A DNA stretch of 57,781 nt, taken from the NCBI GenBank assembly GCA_029259605.1, contig JAJDEV010000110.1:1-57781 (forward strand). Direction: 5' to 3'. This stretch comes from Planctomycetota bacterium. GTDB lineage: Bacteria; Planctomycetota; UBA1135; GCA-002686595. Position numbers and translations under genes: made by a program. Shown here one piece after another: positions 1 to 8,459 of this stretch; positions within the stretch are counted from its first letter, which is position 1; every line of letters begins with the position of its first letter. The notes beneath the pieces were generated by a model. That model did not search any database and was not told the origin of the DNA. It saw only the letters and a list, made by a program, of their open reading frames with translations.

Positions 1-190
1 ATTCATGAGCATGCACGCCAAGAGCTGCAATCGACCGGCTACGCCGGTCTCTCGGCCCCTGCCGGCACTTTTCGAACGTCGGCGTCCTCGACGACCTGAC
101 AAGGTCGCCTCCGGGGCCAACGCCCGCAAAGCACCGGCAGGAACCGAGTTGCAGCTACTGCCGCACATCCTCATGAAGAACCCGGGCTAG
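1..190. repeat. MITE-like repeat, family C, copy 1 (left end outside window)
   Basis: This is near-identical, in inverted orientation, to the element at 47627-47828. The ends are imperfect inverted repeats: the left starts ATTCATGAGCATGCACGCC and the right is the complement of a similar sequence ending CCCGGGCTAG. It can be translated as about 60 residues on either strand, but that follows from its palindromic nature and I do not call a gene. Its last four bases, CTAG, are shared with the next element. Confidence 0.8.
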
Positions 191-367
191 CCCGGATCCT
201 TCGCGACGCTTCGCCGAGATCGACGCGCGTACGCGCCCTATCAGCTCGTCCCTCCCTCACGGGGTGCGACGACCCGTCAGGGTCGACTCCACGCGCTTCG
301 GTCGCGAAGCGCTGATCTGACGCACAGCCGCATCGATCTCGGCAAAGCGTCGTGAAGAACCCGGGCT
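187..367. repeat. MITE-like repeat, family A, copy 1
   Basis: An element of about 180 bp with long imperfect terminal inverted repeats. The left arm begins CTAGCCCGGATCCTTCGCGA and the right arm ends GTGAAGAACCCGGGCT. Related copies lie at 10888-11070, 23714-23893, 25142-25182 (left end only) and 38579-38725 (right end lost). It abuts family C copy 1, sharing CTAG. The terminal CTAG is degenerate here (CTTG). Confidence 0.8.
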
Positions 368-437
368 TGCCGCACGCGGCGCGCGGCGTCCCCGCCGTTT
401 GCGGATTCCCGCCGGGGGCGTCACCCTGGGGGGGCCG

Positions 438-1661
438 GTGTCCAACCAACCCCCCACGATCCTTCACGTCGACATGGACGCGTTCTACGCGTCCGTCGAG
501 ATGCGCGACGACCCGTCGTTGCGCGGCCTGCCGGTCTGCGTCGGCGGGGAAGCGGACAAGCGTGGGGTCATCGCGGCGGCGAGCTACGAGGCGCGGCGCT
601 TCGGCGTGCACTCCGCGATGCCGACCGCGCAGGCGCGGCGCCTGTGTCCGGACCTCGTCCTGTTGCCCGCGAACTTCGACAAGTACACGGGCGTCAGCCG
701 CGAGATCATGTCGATCTTCCATCGCTACACGCCGATCGTGGAGCCGCTGTCGCTCGACGAGGCGTTCCTCGACGCGAGCGGCACCGAGCGCCTGTTCGGC
801 GACGCGATCGCAGTGGGGCAGCGGATCAAGGACGACATCAAGCGCGAGCTCGCGCTCGTCGCGTCCATCGGCGTCGCGCCGTCGAAGTTCCTCGCCAAGC
901 TCGCCTCGGACCTCGACAAGCCGGACGGCTTTCGCGTCATCCAAGAGGACGAGATCCGCACCGTGCTCGACCCGCTGCCGGTCTCGAAGATCTTCGGCGT
1001 CGGGCCGCGGACGGCGAAGCGGCTCGAGAGTCTGGGCGTGCTCACCGTCGCCGACCTGGCGTCGCGCTCGCGCGCCGACGTCTTGCGCGAGTTCGGCGCG
1101 AGCGGCGCGTGGATCCACGACCTGGCGCACGGCATCGACACGCGCCGCGTCTCGCCGAACCGGGTCGAGAAGTCGCACGGCATGGAGCGCACGTTCGCCG
1201 AGGACATCGGCGACCCGGAGGAGCTGCGGCTCCTGCTCTACGAGTTCTGCGAGGAGGTGTCGTTCGAGCTGCGCAATCGCGGTCTGCGCGGGCGGACGGT
1301 GACGCTCAAGGCGCGCTACGCCAACTTCAAGACGGTGACGCGCTCGAAGACCGTCGACATCCCGATCAACGGCGGCAAGCGCATCTACGGCGTCGCGCGC
1401 GAGCTGCTGGCCAAGATCCCGGAGGCGCCGCTACGCCTCTTGGGCGTGCAGGTCTCGAACCTGTCCGACGTCCGCGCTCCGATCCAGACCGGACTGTTCA
1501 ACCTGCCGGATCCGATGCGCCCGGACGCGCCGGACTCGCGCACGACGGAAGCGCTCGACAAGCTGCGCCGCCGCTTCGGCCGCGGCACCGTGGTGCCCGC
1601 GAGCCTGCTGCGGCGCCGGTCCCCCAAGCGCGAACGCGAGGGCGAGGACGAAGCGAAGTAG
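438..1661 (+). CDS. dinB: DNA polymerase IV (Y-family translesion polymerase)
   Basis: A Y-family polymerase of 407 residues that copies damaged templates during SOS or stress tolerance. The catalytic motifs are intact: DMDAFY at residues 12-17 and SLDEAF at 105-110 supply the metal-binding Asp and Asp-Glu. The finger motif YEARRFGVHSAMP and the SIGVAPSKFLAKLASD segment with helix-hairpin-helix follow, then a little-finger domain and a basic Arg-rich C-terminus (RRRSPKRER). I chose the GTG at 438 because it follows a G-rich Shine-Dalgarno-like run and gives the usual N-terminus just before the first motif. A TTG at 399 is in frame but would add residues from repeat-adjacent sequence. The gene converges on the ferredoxin gene across a hairpin. 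Confidence 0.93.
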   Translation: MSNQPPTILHVDMDAFYASVEMRDDPSLRGLPVCVGGEADKRGVIAAASYEARRFGVHSAMPTAQARRLCPDLVLLPANFDKYTGVSREIMSIFHRYTPIVEPLSLDEAFLDASGTERLFGDAIAVGQRIKDDIKRELALVASIGVAPSKFLAKLASDLDKPDGFRVIQEDEIRTVLDPLPVSKIFGVGPRTAKRLESLGVLTVADLASRSRADVLREFGASGAWIHDLAHGIDTRRVSPNRVEKSHGMERTFAEDIGDPEELRLLLYEFCEEVSFELRNRGLRGRTVTLKARYANFKTVTRSKTVDIPINGGKRIYGVARELLAKIPEAPLRLLGVQVSNLSDVRAPIQTGLFNLPDPMRPDAPDSRTTEALDKLRRRFGRGTVVPASLLRRRSPKREREGEDEAK

Positions 1662-1698
1662 GCGATACGGAGTCGCACCGATCTCCGCCGTTTCGCCT
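1660..1698. terminator. Probable bidirectional terminator hairpin
   Basis: It lies between the convergent stops of dinB and the ferredoxin gene. AGGCGA (1660-1665) pairs with TCGCCT (1693-1698), and inside it CGGAG pairs with CTCCG. There is no clear U-tract, so the function is inferred from position and structure. Confidence 0.5.
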
Positions 1699-1699
1699 G

Positions 1700-2860
1700 T
1701 CAGTGGTTGTCGGTGATGTAGCTCATGAACGACATCCCGATGTTCTCGAACTGGTGCTGACGCGGAACCTCGATCGCGTCCTTGATGCAGACCTGCTCGC
1801 ACAGCTTGCACGAGACGCACTGCTTCGGAAGGACCTCGGCGACCATGCTCGTTTGCGGGAGCGGGTGGTCGACTTCGCCGACGAGTGAGCGCATGACGAT
1901 CGCGTCGAACGGGCACACGTCGACGCAGAACTCGCATCCGGTGCACATGTCCTCGTGGACGACCGCCTTCGGGATCTTCTTGGCCTTGATGCGTTGGACC
2001 GTGACGTCGCGGTTGTCGTCGATCGCATCGAACGGGCAGTAGACACCGCAGACCGAGCAGTTGATGCACAGGTCGGGGTCGATGAAGAAGATCTCGCCGC
2101 TCGTGATCGCGTTCGTCGGGCAGACGCGCTCGCAGATCGTGCAGGCGGTGCACTTGTCCGTGATGAAGTGGGACTTCCACTTCCACGTCTCCATCACGAC
2201 CTCGTCGGTGAAGAGCACGACCTCGAGCTCGCCGTGCGCGTCGTAGCGCGACGCGTAGCCGACGATGTCGCGCTTGAACTCGAGCGTCGTCATGAACTGC
2301 GCGGGGAACGAGCTCGACGTGTGCGTGAGCGCGCGCACCTTCGGATCGGTGAGCCACCCGGCGACGAGCAGGTCGTTGCCTTCGAATTGGACGTGGCTCT
2401 TGTAGAGCGGCATGTCCTCGGGCAACCCGTACTTGAAGCGGTCGCGGACCGCGGGAACGCGCGTCGGGAAGTGGAACGCGATGTGGATGTGGCCCTCGCG
2501 CTCGCTGACCGCGTAGTCGCGGCCGTAGCGGCGATCACGCTCGACCGCGTCCTCTTCGACACCGCGCCAGCGCGACCAGTCGAGCTCCCAACCGGGAACC
2601 TCGTCGAGCTTCGACAGGTCCTCGGCGGGGGGGAGTTCGCCGGAGTACTCGATCGCGGCGGTCGGGCACACGTCGACGACGGTGCGCGCGTTGTAGAGAT
2701 CGACCGGGTGCGCGTCGAGGGCGTGCGCCTTCGCGTCGTCTCCCATGTAGAAGACTTCGGGAAAGTCCTGGCAGCACGCGTCACACGCGATGCAGAGCTC
2801 GGGCACGACCCAGAATTTCTCTGCCTTCTGAACGGTCTCTTGAATCGCTGATTCGGCCAT
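1700..2860 (-). CDS. Multi-cluster ferredoxin-like iron-sulfur protein
   Basis: A soluble protein of 386 residues with Cys patterns for five [4Fe-4S] clusters. An N-terminal single-cluster ferredoxin has Cys23, 26 and 29 with Cys65-Pro. A central region of about 150 residues has no Cys motif and no family I recognise. Two 2[4Fe-4S] ferredoxin units follow (CTACTICERVCP, CINCSVCGVYCP, CTGCEFCVDVCP, CVSCKLCEQVC). It is likely an electron carrier or the electron-transfer subunit of an oxidoreductase, but no catalytic partner lies next to it. The start at 2860 gives MAESAIQ just before the first cluster. Upstream in-frame sequence is Arg/Pro-rich and unlikely to be coding. A TAAGGT-like -10 lies about 50 nt upstream. 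Confidence 0.8.
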   Translation of the reverse strand: MAESAIQETVQKAEKFWVVPELCIACDACCQDFPEVFYMGDDAKAHALDAHPVDLYNARTVVDVCPTAAIEYSGELPPAEDLSKLDEVPGWELDWSRWRGVEEDAVERDRRYGRDYAVSEREGHIHIAFHFPTRVPAVRDRFKYGLPEDMPLYKSHVQFEGNDLLVAGWLTDPKVRALTHTSSSFPAQFMTTLEFKRDIVGYASRYDAHGELEVVLFTDEVVMETWKWKSHFITDKCTACTICERVCPTNAITSGEIFFIDPDLCINCSVCGVYCPFDAIDDNRDVTVQRIKAKKIPKAVVHEDMCTGCEFCVDVCPFDAIVMRSLVGEVDHPLPQTSMVAEVLPKQCVSCKLCEQVCIKDAIEVPRQHQFENIGMSFMSYITDNH

Positions 2861-3144
2861 CTGTGGAGGTGTGTCTCGTCGCGTCGTCGTCGTTCGCCGC
2901 GGGAACCGCACGAACCTTATCGAGCGTGTGGGGCGGTTCCAGGGGGAGAGTGGTGCGGTCGGGGGGCACCCCGTCCGCGGTGGGCGAAGGCAAGCCATTG
3001 TAGGGCAATGACTTGCGCTCGCAACGCGCCGAAGGTCGAATCCGCGCGCCGCCCGGGTCGCGCCTCCCGCGCCGAGGCGTCGCCGGCACGCTTCGAGGAC
3101 GGCGTGCCTTTCACCACGGCCGGCCAAGCTCGAGCAACCGAAGG

Positions 3145-3783
3145 ATGCGGAAAGAGGATCGATGGAAGGATGCGCGCGTCGCGGCGGAGTACGACGAGCG
3201 CCGCTTCGGGTCGGCGCTCAGCCGCCGCAAGCACGCGCGCGACGTGCGGCTGCTCGGCCGCATCCTGCGACGGGCGGGGGGCGGCGCTGGGGAGCGCTGG
3301 ATCCTCGACCTGCCGTGCGGAACCTGCCGTTTGTCCGCGGCGCTCGCGACGGCCGGTCGCGTCGTCGGCGCGGACGTGTCGCTCGAAATGATGCGACAGG
3401 CACCGCCGGGGACGGCCTCGCCCGCACGGCTCCAGGCGTCGGCGTTCGCGCTCCCGTTCCGTGACGGCGCCTTCGACGCCGCCGTCTCGATGCGCTTCCT
3501 GTTCCACCTGGACGATGCCGAGGAGCGCGTGCGCGTCCTGCGCGAGGTCGGGCGCGTGACGGCGGGGCCCGTCCTCGTCCAGGTGCGGTATCGCCACACG
3601 TGGAAGCACGCCGGCCGCTGGCTCCGCAGCCGCGTGGGGCTGTCGCGGCGCTATCGCCCGTCGTCCTCGCGCGCCGACGTCGAGCGCGAACTGCGCGCCG
3701 CGAACCTCGAGCTGATCGACCTCGTCCCGGTGTCGCGGCTGTTCTCGGACAAGGCCGTGTTGATCGCGCGCGCGATGAGTTGA
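3145..3783 (+). CDS. Class I SAM-dependent methyltransferase
   Basis: A Rossmann-fold methyltransferase of 212 residues. Motif I is ILDLPCGTCRLS (about residues 53-64), the acidic end of strand 2 is GADVS, and the post-II region is ASAFALPFRDGAFDAAVS, typical of small-molecule methyltransferases of the Methyltransf_11 type. The substrate cannot be told from sequence. The ATG at 3145 directly precedes a conserved-looking start (MRKEDRWKDARVAAEYDERRF, with VAAEYD typical just upstream of the domain), whereas upstream in-frame sequence is low-complexity. It ends 6 bp before the stop of the convergent kinase gene. Confidence 0.8.
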   Translation: MRKEDRWKDARVAAEYDERRFGSALSRRKHARDVRLLGRILRRAGGGAGERWILDLPCGTCRLSAALATAGRVVGADVSLEMMRQAPPGTASPARLQASAFALPFRDGAFDAAVSMRFLFHLDDAEERVRVLREVGRVTAGPVLVQVRYRHTWKHAGRWLRSRVGLSRRYRPSSSRADVERELRAANLELIDLVPVSRLFSDKAVLIARAMS

Positions 3784-3789
3784 ACCGCT

Positions 3790-4749
3790 TCAGGCCGTCG
3801 GTCGTCCCAGGCTCTGGTTGTTCCAACGATGCCGCTCGGCCCAGCGTCGGGTCGCGATCGTGATCCGTTCGGCCGCGGCCCCTGCGTCGCCGAAGGGGAC
3901 CGACGCGGACGCCCGCTCGACGTAGGCATGCACGAGCGCGTCCCACGCGTCGGCCCGGGCTCCGAGCGCGCGCGCCTCATCGGACAGGAAGCTCGCGCTG
4001 AGCCGGCTGAGGTCGCGCACCCGCGTGGCGATACGCGCTCGCCCGACGTCCGCCGCGCCATCGAGGTCGAGCCATTCGATCCACGCGCGCGCCTCGCCGG
4101 CTCCGTCGCTCTCGCGCAATAGGAGGTTCGGAGCCTTCAGATCGCGGTGCCGGAACCCGGCGGCGTGCAGCTGCGCGAGCCCGTCCGCGAGGCGCTCGAC
4201 GAGTTCGCGCCAGACGGGGCTGAGCTCGTTTCCCTCGGATTCTCGCGAACCCGCCCCCGCGCCGACCGTCCCCCGTGGTGGGTGGGGGCTAGGGATGGGG
4301 GATTTTTCGCGCTGCTCAGTGGCCGCCTCCCGCCTCCGCACCCATTCCCACGGCCCCGGCGCGTCGACGAACTCGGTGATCAGCACGCCCTCGCACCCGA
4401 CGTCGGAGACGCTCGCCAGCGCTGCGAACGGGCGCGGCGTCGCGATGCCCCGCGCGCGCATCGCGAGCGCGAGCTCGAACGAGCGCCGCGAGCGGAGCAC
4501 GCGCGCGCCGAGTCGGACGAACGAACCCTTCCAACCGGTTTGACGCTCGCGCTTCGCCACGGCCAGCCCGAGCGGCGTCTCGATCAGGCTCACGTGCGCG
4601 CGTGGCTCCGCGCCCGGAACGTCGCGCGCGCGCGCGTCGAACCAGCCTCGAAACTCCGCGCACCACGCGCGCGCCACGGGCTCGTCGACGTCCGCGGCGA
4701 AGAGGATCTCCACGCCGTCGAACGTGCGGCGCCGTGCCGCGCCCGGCAC
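3790..4749 (-). CDS. Lipopolysaccharide (WaaP/Kdo) kinase-family protein
   Basis: A protein-kinase-like fold of 319 residues related to the WaaP/KdkA sugar kinases that phosphorylate LPS core. Visible motifs are the strand Lys in VAKRER (about residue 66), the catalytic loop HRDLKAPN (201-208) and the metal-binding Asp in WLDLDGA (about 228-230). All key residues are present, so it is probably active. A Ser/Pro/Gly-rich insertion sits at about 145-175. The GTG start at 4749 overlaps the polA stop by one base (TAGTG), implying translational coupling. A second, degenerate member lies at 7529 on the other side of polA. The actual acceptor, LPS core or another glycan, is unknown. Confidence 0.75.
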   Translation of the reverse strand: MPGAARRRTFDGVEILFAADVDEPVARAWCAEFRGWFDARARDVPGAEPRAHVSLIETPLGLAVAKRERQTGWKGSFVRLGARVLRSRRSFELALAMRARGIATPRPFAALASVSDVGCEGVLITEFVDAPGPWEWVRRREAATEQREKSPIPSPHPPRGTVGAGAGSRESEGNELSPVWRELVERLADGLAQLHAAGFRHRDLKAPNLLLRESDGAGEARAWIEWLDLDGAADVGRARIATRVRDLSRLSASFLSDEARALGARADAWDALVHAYVERASASVPFGDAGAAAERITIATRRWAERHRWNNQSLGRPTA

Positions 4750-7457
4750 TAGTGTGCCTCCAACCAGTTCTTGCCGTGCCCGAAGTCGACGCGCAGCGGC
4801 ACGTCGAGCGCGACGGCGTTCTCCATGCAGTCGCGTACCAGCTCGCGGGTCGCGTCGAGCTCGGCGAGCGGCACCTCGAGCACGAGTTCGTCGTGCACCT
4901 GCAACAGCATCTCGCTGTGCAGCTCCGACGCCCCGAGCTGTCGCTCCAGATCGATCATCGCGCGCTTGATGATGTCCGCCGCTGAGCCCTGCACCGGCGT
5001 GTTGATCGCCGCGTTCTGCGCGAAGGAGCGCATGCGCGAGTTCTTCGAGTCGATCTCGGGCACGCGCCGACGACGACCGAGCAGCGTCTCGACGTAGCCC
5101 GTTTCGCGCGCGTCCTCGAGCGTCCGATCCATCCACGCGCGGATCGTCGGGAACGACGCGAAGTAGCGCTCGATGAACTGCTTGGCCTCGTGCAGGGACA
5201 GCCCGGTCTCGCGCGACAGGCGCTGGGCACCCATGCCGTACAGCAGGCCGAAGTTGATGACCTTCGCCTGGCTGCGCATCTCGCGCGTGATCAGCTCGGG
5301 CATCACGCCGAAGATGCGCGTCGCCGTCGCCGCGTGGATGTCCTGGCCCTCCTCGAACGCGCGGCGCATGTGCTCGTCGCCGGAGAGGTGCGCCATCACG
5401 CGCAGCTCGATCTGGCTGTAGTCCGCCGCGAACAGGCACCATTCGCCGAGCGCGTCCGGCTCGCGCGGCACGAACGCCTCGCGCAACCTGCGCCCGCGCT
5501 CCGAGCGCACGGGGATGTTCTGCAGGTTCGGATCGCTCGACGCGAGTCGCCCCGTCGCCGCGCTGACCTGGCTGAACGAACAGTGGATGCGCCCGGTCTC
5601 CGGATGTACGTAGCGCGGCAGCGAATCGACGTAGGTGCTCTTGAGCTTCGCGACCTCGCGATACTCGAGCAGGCTGCGCACGATCGGAACGTCGCCGTAG
5701 TTCGTGGTCAGCGTCTCGTGGTCGGTCGCCCAGCCGGTCTTCGTTTTCTTCGGACGCTTGACGCCGGCGGCGTCTTGGATACGCAGCTTCTCGAACAGCA
5801 CCTCGCCGAGGACCTTGGTGCTGTTCAGGTTGAAGTTCTCGCCGGCGTGTTCCTGCACGTCCCACACGAGTCGCTCGAGATCCTTCTCCATCTCGGTCGC
5901 GATGCCCGCGAGCAGCTCGGTATCGACGCGGATGCCGCGCCGTTCCATCGAGAGCAGCACGGGAACGAGCGGCATCTCGAGGTCGTGGAAGAGCGACAGC
6001 GCGCCGTTCCGCTCGAGCTCGTCCGCGAGCAACGACCGCAGCCGCCAGGTGACGTCGGCGTCCTCGCACGCGTACTCGGCCACCTGCTCGATGGGCACCT
6101 GGTCCATCGTGATCTGCTTTTGCCCGGTGCCGATCAGCTCCTTGGTCGGGATCTTCTTCAGTCCGAAGTGCTGCAGCGCGAGCGTGTCGAGCCCGTGCCC
6201 GCGCTCCGAACCCGAGGCACAGAAGCTGGCGACCATCGTGTCGAACTGCGGCGGCGGCACGTCGATGCCGTGCTGTCGCAACACGAGCCAGTCGTACTTC
6301 GTGTTCTGCCCCGTTCGTTCGAGCCTCGGATCCGACAGCACGCCGTTCAGCGCGGCGAGCAGCTCCGGCGTTCCGCCACACAGCGGCGGTTCGAGGTTGC
6401 ACGGGACGTACCAAGCGACGTCGTCGACGGCGAACGAGAGCCCGACCAGCGTCGCGCGCATCGCGTCGAGGCTGGTCGTTTCCGTGTCGAGCGCGAACGC
6501 GCCCGCAGCGGTCAGCGTCGCGACCAACTCCTCGAGCTGTTCCGCCGTCTCGACCGTGCGGTAGTCGCGCTCCGTCTCGCGAAACGCCTGCGTCGGCGCC
6601 GCGACCTTGTCGATCAGCAGGCGGAACTCGAGGCGTCGGAAGAGGTCGACCAGCTGCTCCGCGTTCGGCGCGGGCGGTGCGAGCGACGCGATGTCGCGAT
6701 CGAGCGGAACGTCGCAGTCGATCGTCACGAGCTCGCGCGACAGGAGCAGGTTCTCGCGGTCGTCCGCGATCTTGTCCTTCACCTTGCCCTTCACCTCGTC
6801 GTGGCGCGCGAGCAGGCCGTCGACCGAACCGAACTGGTCGATGAGCTTGATCGCGCCCTTCTCGCCGATGCCCTTGACGCCGGGCACGTTGTCCGACGAG
6901 TCGCCCATCAGCGCGAGCACGTCGATGACATGGTCGGGCGTCGTTCCGAACTTCTCGCGGACCGCCTCGATGCCCTGCAGGACCACGTCCTCGTCCTTCT
7001 TGAAGACGTTGTAGAGCTTCACGTTGTCGCCCACGAGCTGCATGAAGTCCTTGTCGCCCGTGACGATCAGCACTTCATACCCGGCGCGCTCGCCCTGGCG
7101 CGCGAGCGTGCCGATCACGTCGTCGGCCTCGTAGCCGGGGATTTCGAACAGCGGCAGGCCGTGGGCGAGCACGGTTTCGCGGATCCAGTCGAGCTGCTCG
7201 ACCATCTCGATCGGCGCCTTCTGCCGCGTCGCCTTGTACTCGGCGAAGCGCTCGTGGCGGAAGGTCGGTCCCTTCGCGTCGAGCGCGACCGCGACGAGGT
7301 CCGGGTTCTCCTGCTCGAGGATGCGCCGCAGCGTCATCGTGAATCCGTACGTCGCGCCCGTCGGCTTGCCGTCGGCGGTCGTCAGGCCCGAACGGGCGAG
7401 CGCGAAGTGGGAGCGATATGCGAGGGCGGTTCCGTCGAGGAGAAACAGGCGCGGCAT
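4749..7457 (-). CDS. polA: DNA polymerase I
   Basis: A family A polymerase of 902 residues with all three domains. The N-terminal 5' nuclease (about 1-290) has YEADDVIGT, TGDKD and GDSSDNVPGVKGIG. The 3'-5' exonuclease (about 310-500) keeps the catalytic residues, with FALDTETT near 322, FDT, and AEYACEDADV. The polymerase domain has DYSQIELRV near 679 and VHDELVLEVP near 854. It functions in Okazaki-fragment processing and repair synthesis. A TATCCT hexamer (complement of 7465-7470) ends 7 nt before the ATG, so the transcript may be leaderless. It is coupled to the downstream WaaP-like kinase. Confidence 0.96.
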   Translation of the reverse strand: MPRLFLLDGTALAYRSHFALARSGLTTADGKPTGATYGFTMTLRRILEQENPDLVAVALDAKGPTFRHERFAEYKATRQKAPIEMVEQLDWIRETVLAHGLPLFEIPGYEADDVIGTLARQGERAGYEVLIVTGDKDFMQLVGDNVKLYNVFKKDEDVVLQGIEAVREKFGTTPDHVIDVLALMGDSSDNVPGVKGIGEKGAIKLIDQFGSVDGLLARHDEVKGKVKDKIADDRENLLLSRELVTIDCDVPLDRDIASLAPPAPNAEQLVDLFRRLEFRLLIDKVAAPTQAFRETERDYRTVETAEQLEELVATLTAAGAFALDTETTSLDAMRATLVGLSFAVDDVAWYVPCNLEPPLCGGTPELLAALNGVLSDPRLERTGQNTKYDWLVLRQHGIDVPPPQFDTMVASFCASGSERGHGLDTLALQHFGLKKIPTKELIGTGQKQITMDQVPIEQVAEYACEDADVTWRLRSLLADELERNGALSLFHDLEMPLVPVLLSMERRGIRVDTELLAGIATEMEKDLERLVWDVQEHAGENFNLNSTKVLGEVLFEKLRIQDAAGVKRPKKTKTGWATDHETLTTNYGDVPIVRSLLEYREVAKLKSTYVDSLPRYVHPETGRIHCSFSQVSAATGRLASSDPNLQNIPVRSERGRRLREAFVPREPDALGEWCLFAADYSQIELRVMAHLSGDEHMRRAFEEGQDIHAATATRIFGVMPELITREMRSQAKVINFGLLYGMGAQRLSRETGLSLHEAKQFIERYFASFPTIRAWMDRTLEDARETGYVETLLGRRRRVPEIDSKNSRMRSFAQNAAINTPVQGSAADIIKRAMIDLERQLGASELHSEMLLQVHDELVLEVPLAELDATRELVRDCMENAVALDVPLRVDFGHGKNWLEAH

Positions 7458-7516
7458 GCGGCAGAGGATACAGGCGAGGCGTGCGGTCGCCGCGCGGCAT
7501 TCGCGTCGTTCGGCGC

Positions 7517-7522
7517 TATCAT
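7517..7522 (+). promoter_or_regulatory. Candidate -10 element, leaderless start
   Basis: TATCAT preceded by GC (GCTATCAT) lies 6 nt before the GTG at 7529. Similar TANNAT-type hexamers lie 6-8 nt before several other starts in the window. No good -35 is visible. Confidence 0.4.
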
Positions 7523-7528
7523 GCGCCC

Positions 7529-8431
7529 GTGGAACAGGAGGGATCGATTCGCTTTCGGTGCGACGCGGGCATCGCCGGACCGGACGTCCGCGGGACGCTC
7601 GGCGTGCGCTCCTTCGAGGAACTGCTCGATCCCGACGCGCAGCTCGAACGCGCCGAGCGCGTGAGCCGCGGCGCGGATCGCTCGACCACGCGCTTTCCGC
7701 TGCCCGGGACGCCCGCGTCCGACGGCGGGCCGCTCACGTCGAGTCCGCAGGGCGGCGGCACCGGCTGGGTCGTCCTCGAGCGCTTTCATCGCTCGCCGTG
7801 GCGCGAGCTGTTCCGGTCGCGCTTCACCCATCCGCGCAGCGCGAGCATCGCCGAGCGGCGCTGGAACCTGCTCTGCCACCTGCGCCAACACGGCGTCGGG
7901 ACGCCGCAACCGCTCGCCGTGGGCGCGCGCGGCGCGGGGCCCGTGTCGCGCCGCTCGTTCTTGATCACGCGCGACCTCGAGGACTTCGAGCCGGCGCCCG
8001 ACTGGCTCGCGCGCGAGGCGAACCCGCACGCGCGCGCGCTCGGCCTGCGCTCGATCGGCGCGACGCTGTCGAGCCTCGTCACCGCGCGCGTCCACCTGCC
8101 ACACATTCGACCGCGGCACTTCGAGATCTCGAAGCCCACCGAGGCGCACGAGGGGGAGGCGTGCGGCCTGCGCGCCGAGCTGGTCGCCGCGCACCTCCGT
8201 CGCATTCGCCTGCCCAGCGTCGTCCTGACCGACGTCGAAGGGGGCGCGATCCGCGAGCGCACCTCCGCCGCCGACGTCCGGCAAATGCTCGCCGCGCTCG
8301 ACGCTCCCTCGCTACGGATCAGTGCCCCCGAGCGGCGCCGGCTCGCGGTCTCCGCCGTGCGCGGGCTGCCGCGCGACCTGCGCGCCTCGATCCTGCGCTC
8401 GCTTCCCCCGTTGCGCGGCCGCTCGCGTTGA
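7529..8431 (+). CDS. WaaP/Kdo kinase-like protein with degenerate catalytic loop
   Basis: A protein of 300 residues resembling the LPS kinase fold: WVVLERFHRSPWRELFR, then RRWNLLCHLRQHGVGTPQPLA and SFLITRDLEDFEP match the N-lobe and hinge of the WaaP family. The catalytic loop expected as HxDLxxxN reads HIRPRHFEI, so the catalytic Asp and the Asn are not conserved. The later VVLTDVEGG could still supply the metal-binding Asp. It may be a pseudokinase or a diverged kinase. The GTG at 7529 was chosen because it matches the domain start and follows a -10-like hexamer. Upstream in-frame sequence is antisense to the start of polA. The neighbouring polA and the second kinase at 3790 suggest a duplicated pair split around polA. 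Confidence 0.7.
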   Translation: MEQEGSIRFRCDAGIAGPDVRGTLGVRSFEELLDPDAQLERAERVSRGADRSTTRFPLPGTPASDGGPLTSSPQGGGTGWVVLERFHRSPWRELFRSRFTHPRSASIAERRWNLLCHLRQHGVGTPQPLAVGARGAGPVSRRSFLITRDLEDFEPAPDWLAREANPHARALGLRSIGATLSSLVTARVHLPHIRPRHFEISKPTEAHEGEACGLRAELVAAHLRRIRLPSVVLTDVEGGAIRERTSAADVRQMLAALDAPSLRISAPERRRLAVSAVRGLPRDLRASILRSLPPLRGRSR

Positions 8432-8459
8432 CCGCGGCGCGCGGAAGCGAAGGCAAGTG

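Noticed and set aside
1-190. A 61-residue gene in repeat C1 (and its counterpart at 47627-47828)
   Set aside because: The frame exists in both inverted copies because the element is palindromic. There is no start signal and no domain.
5190-7664. A very long open frame on the plus strand opposite polA
   Set aside because: High-GC genomes give long antisense open frames. This one is exactly antisense to a clear polA and its translation is low-complexity.
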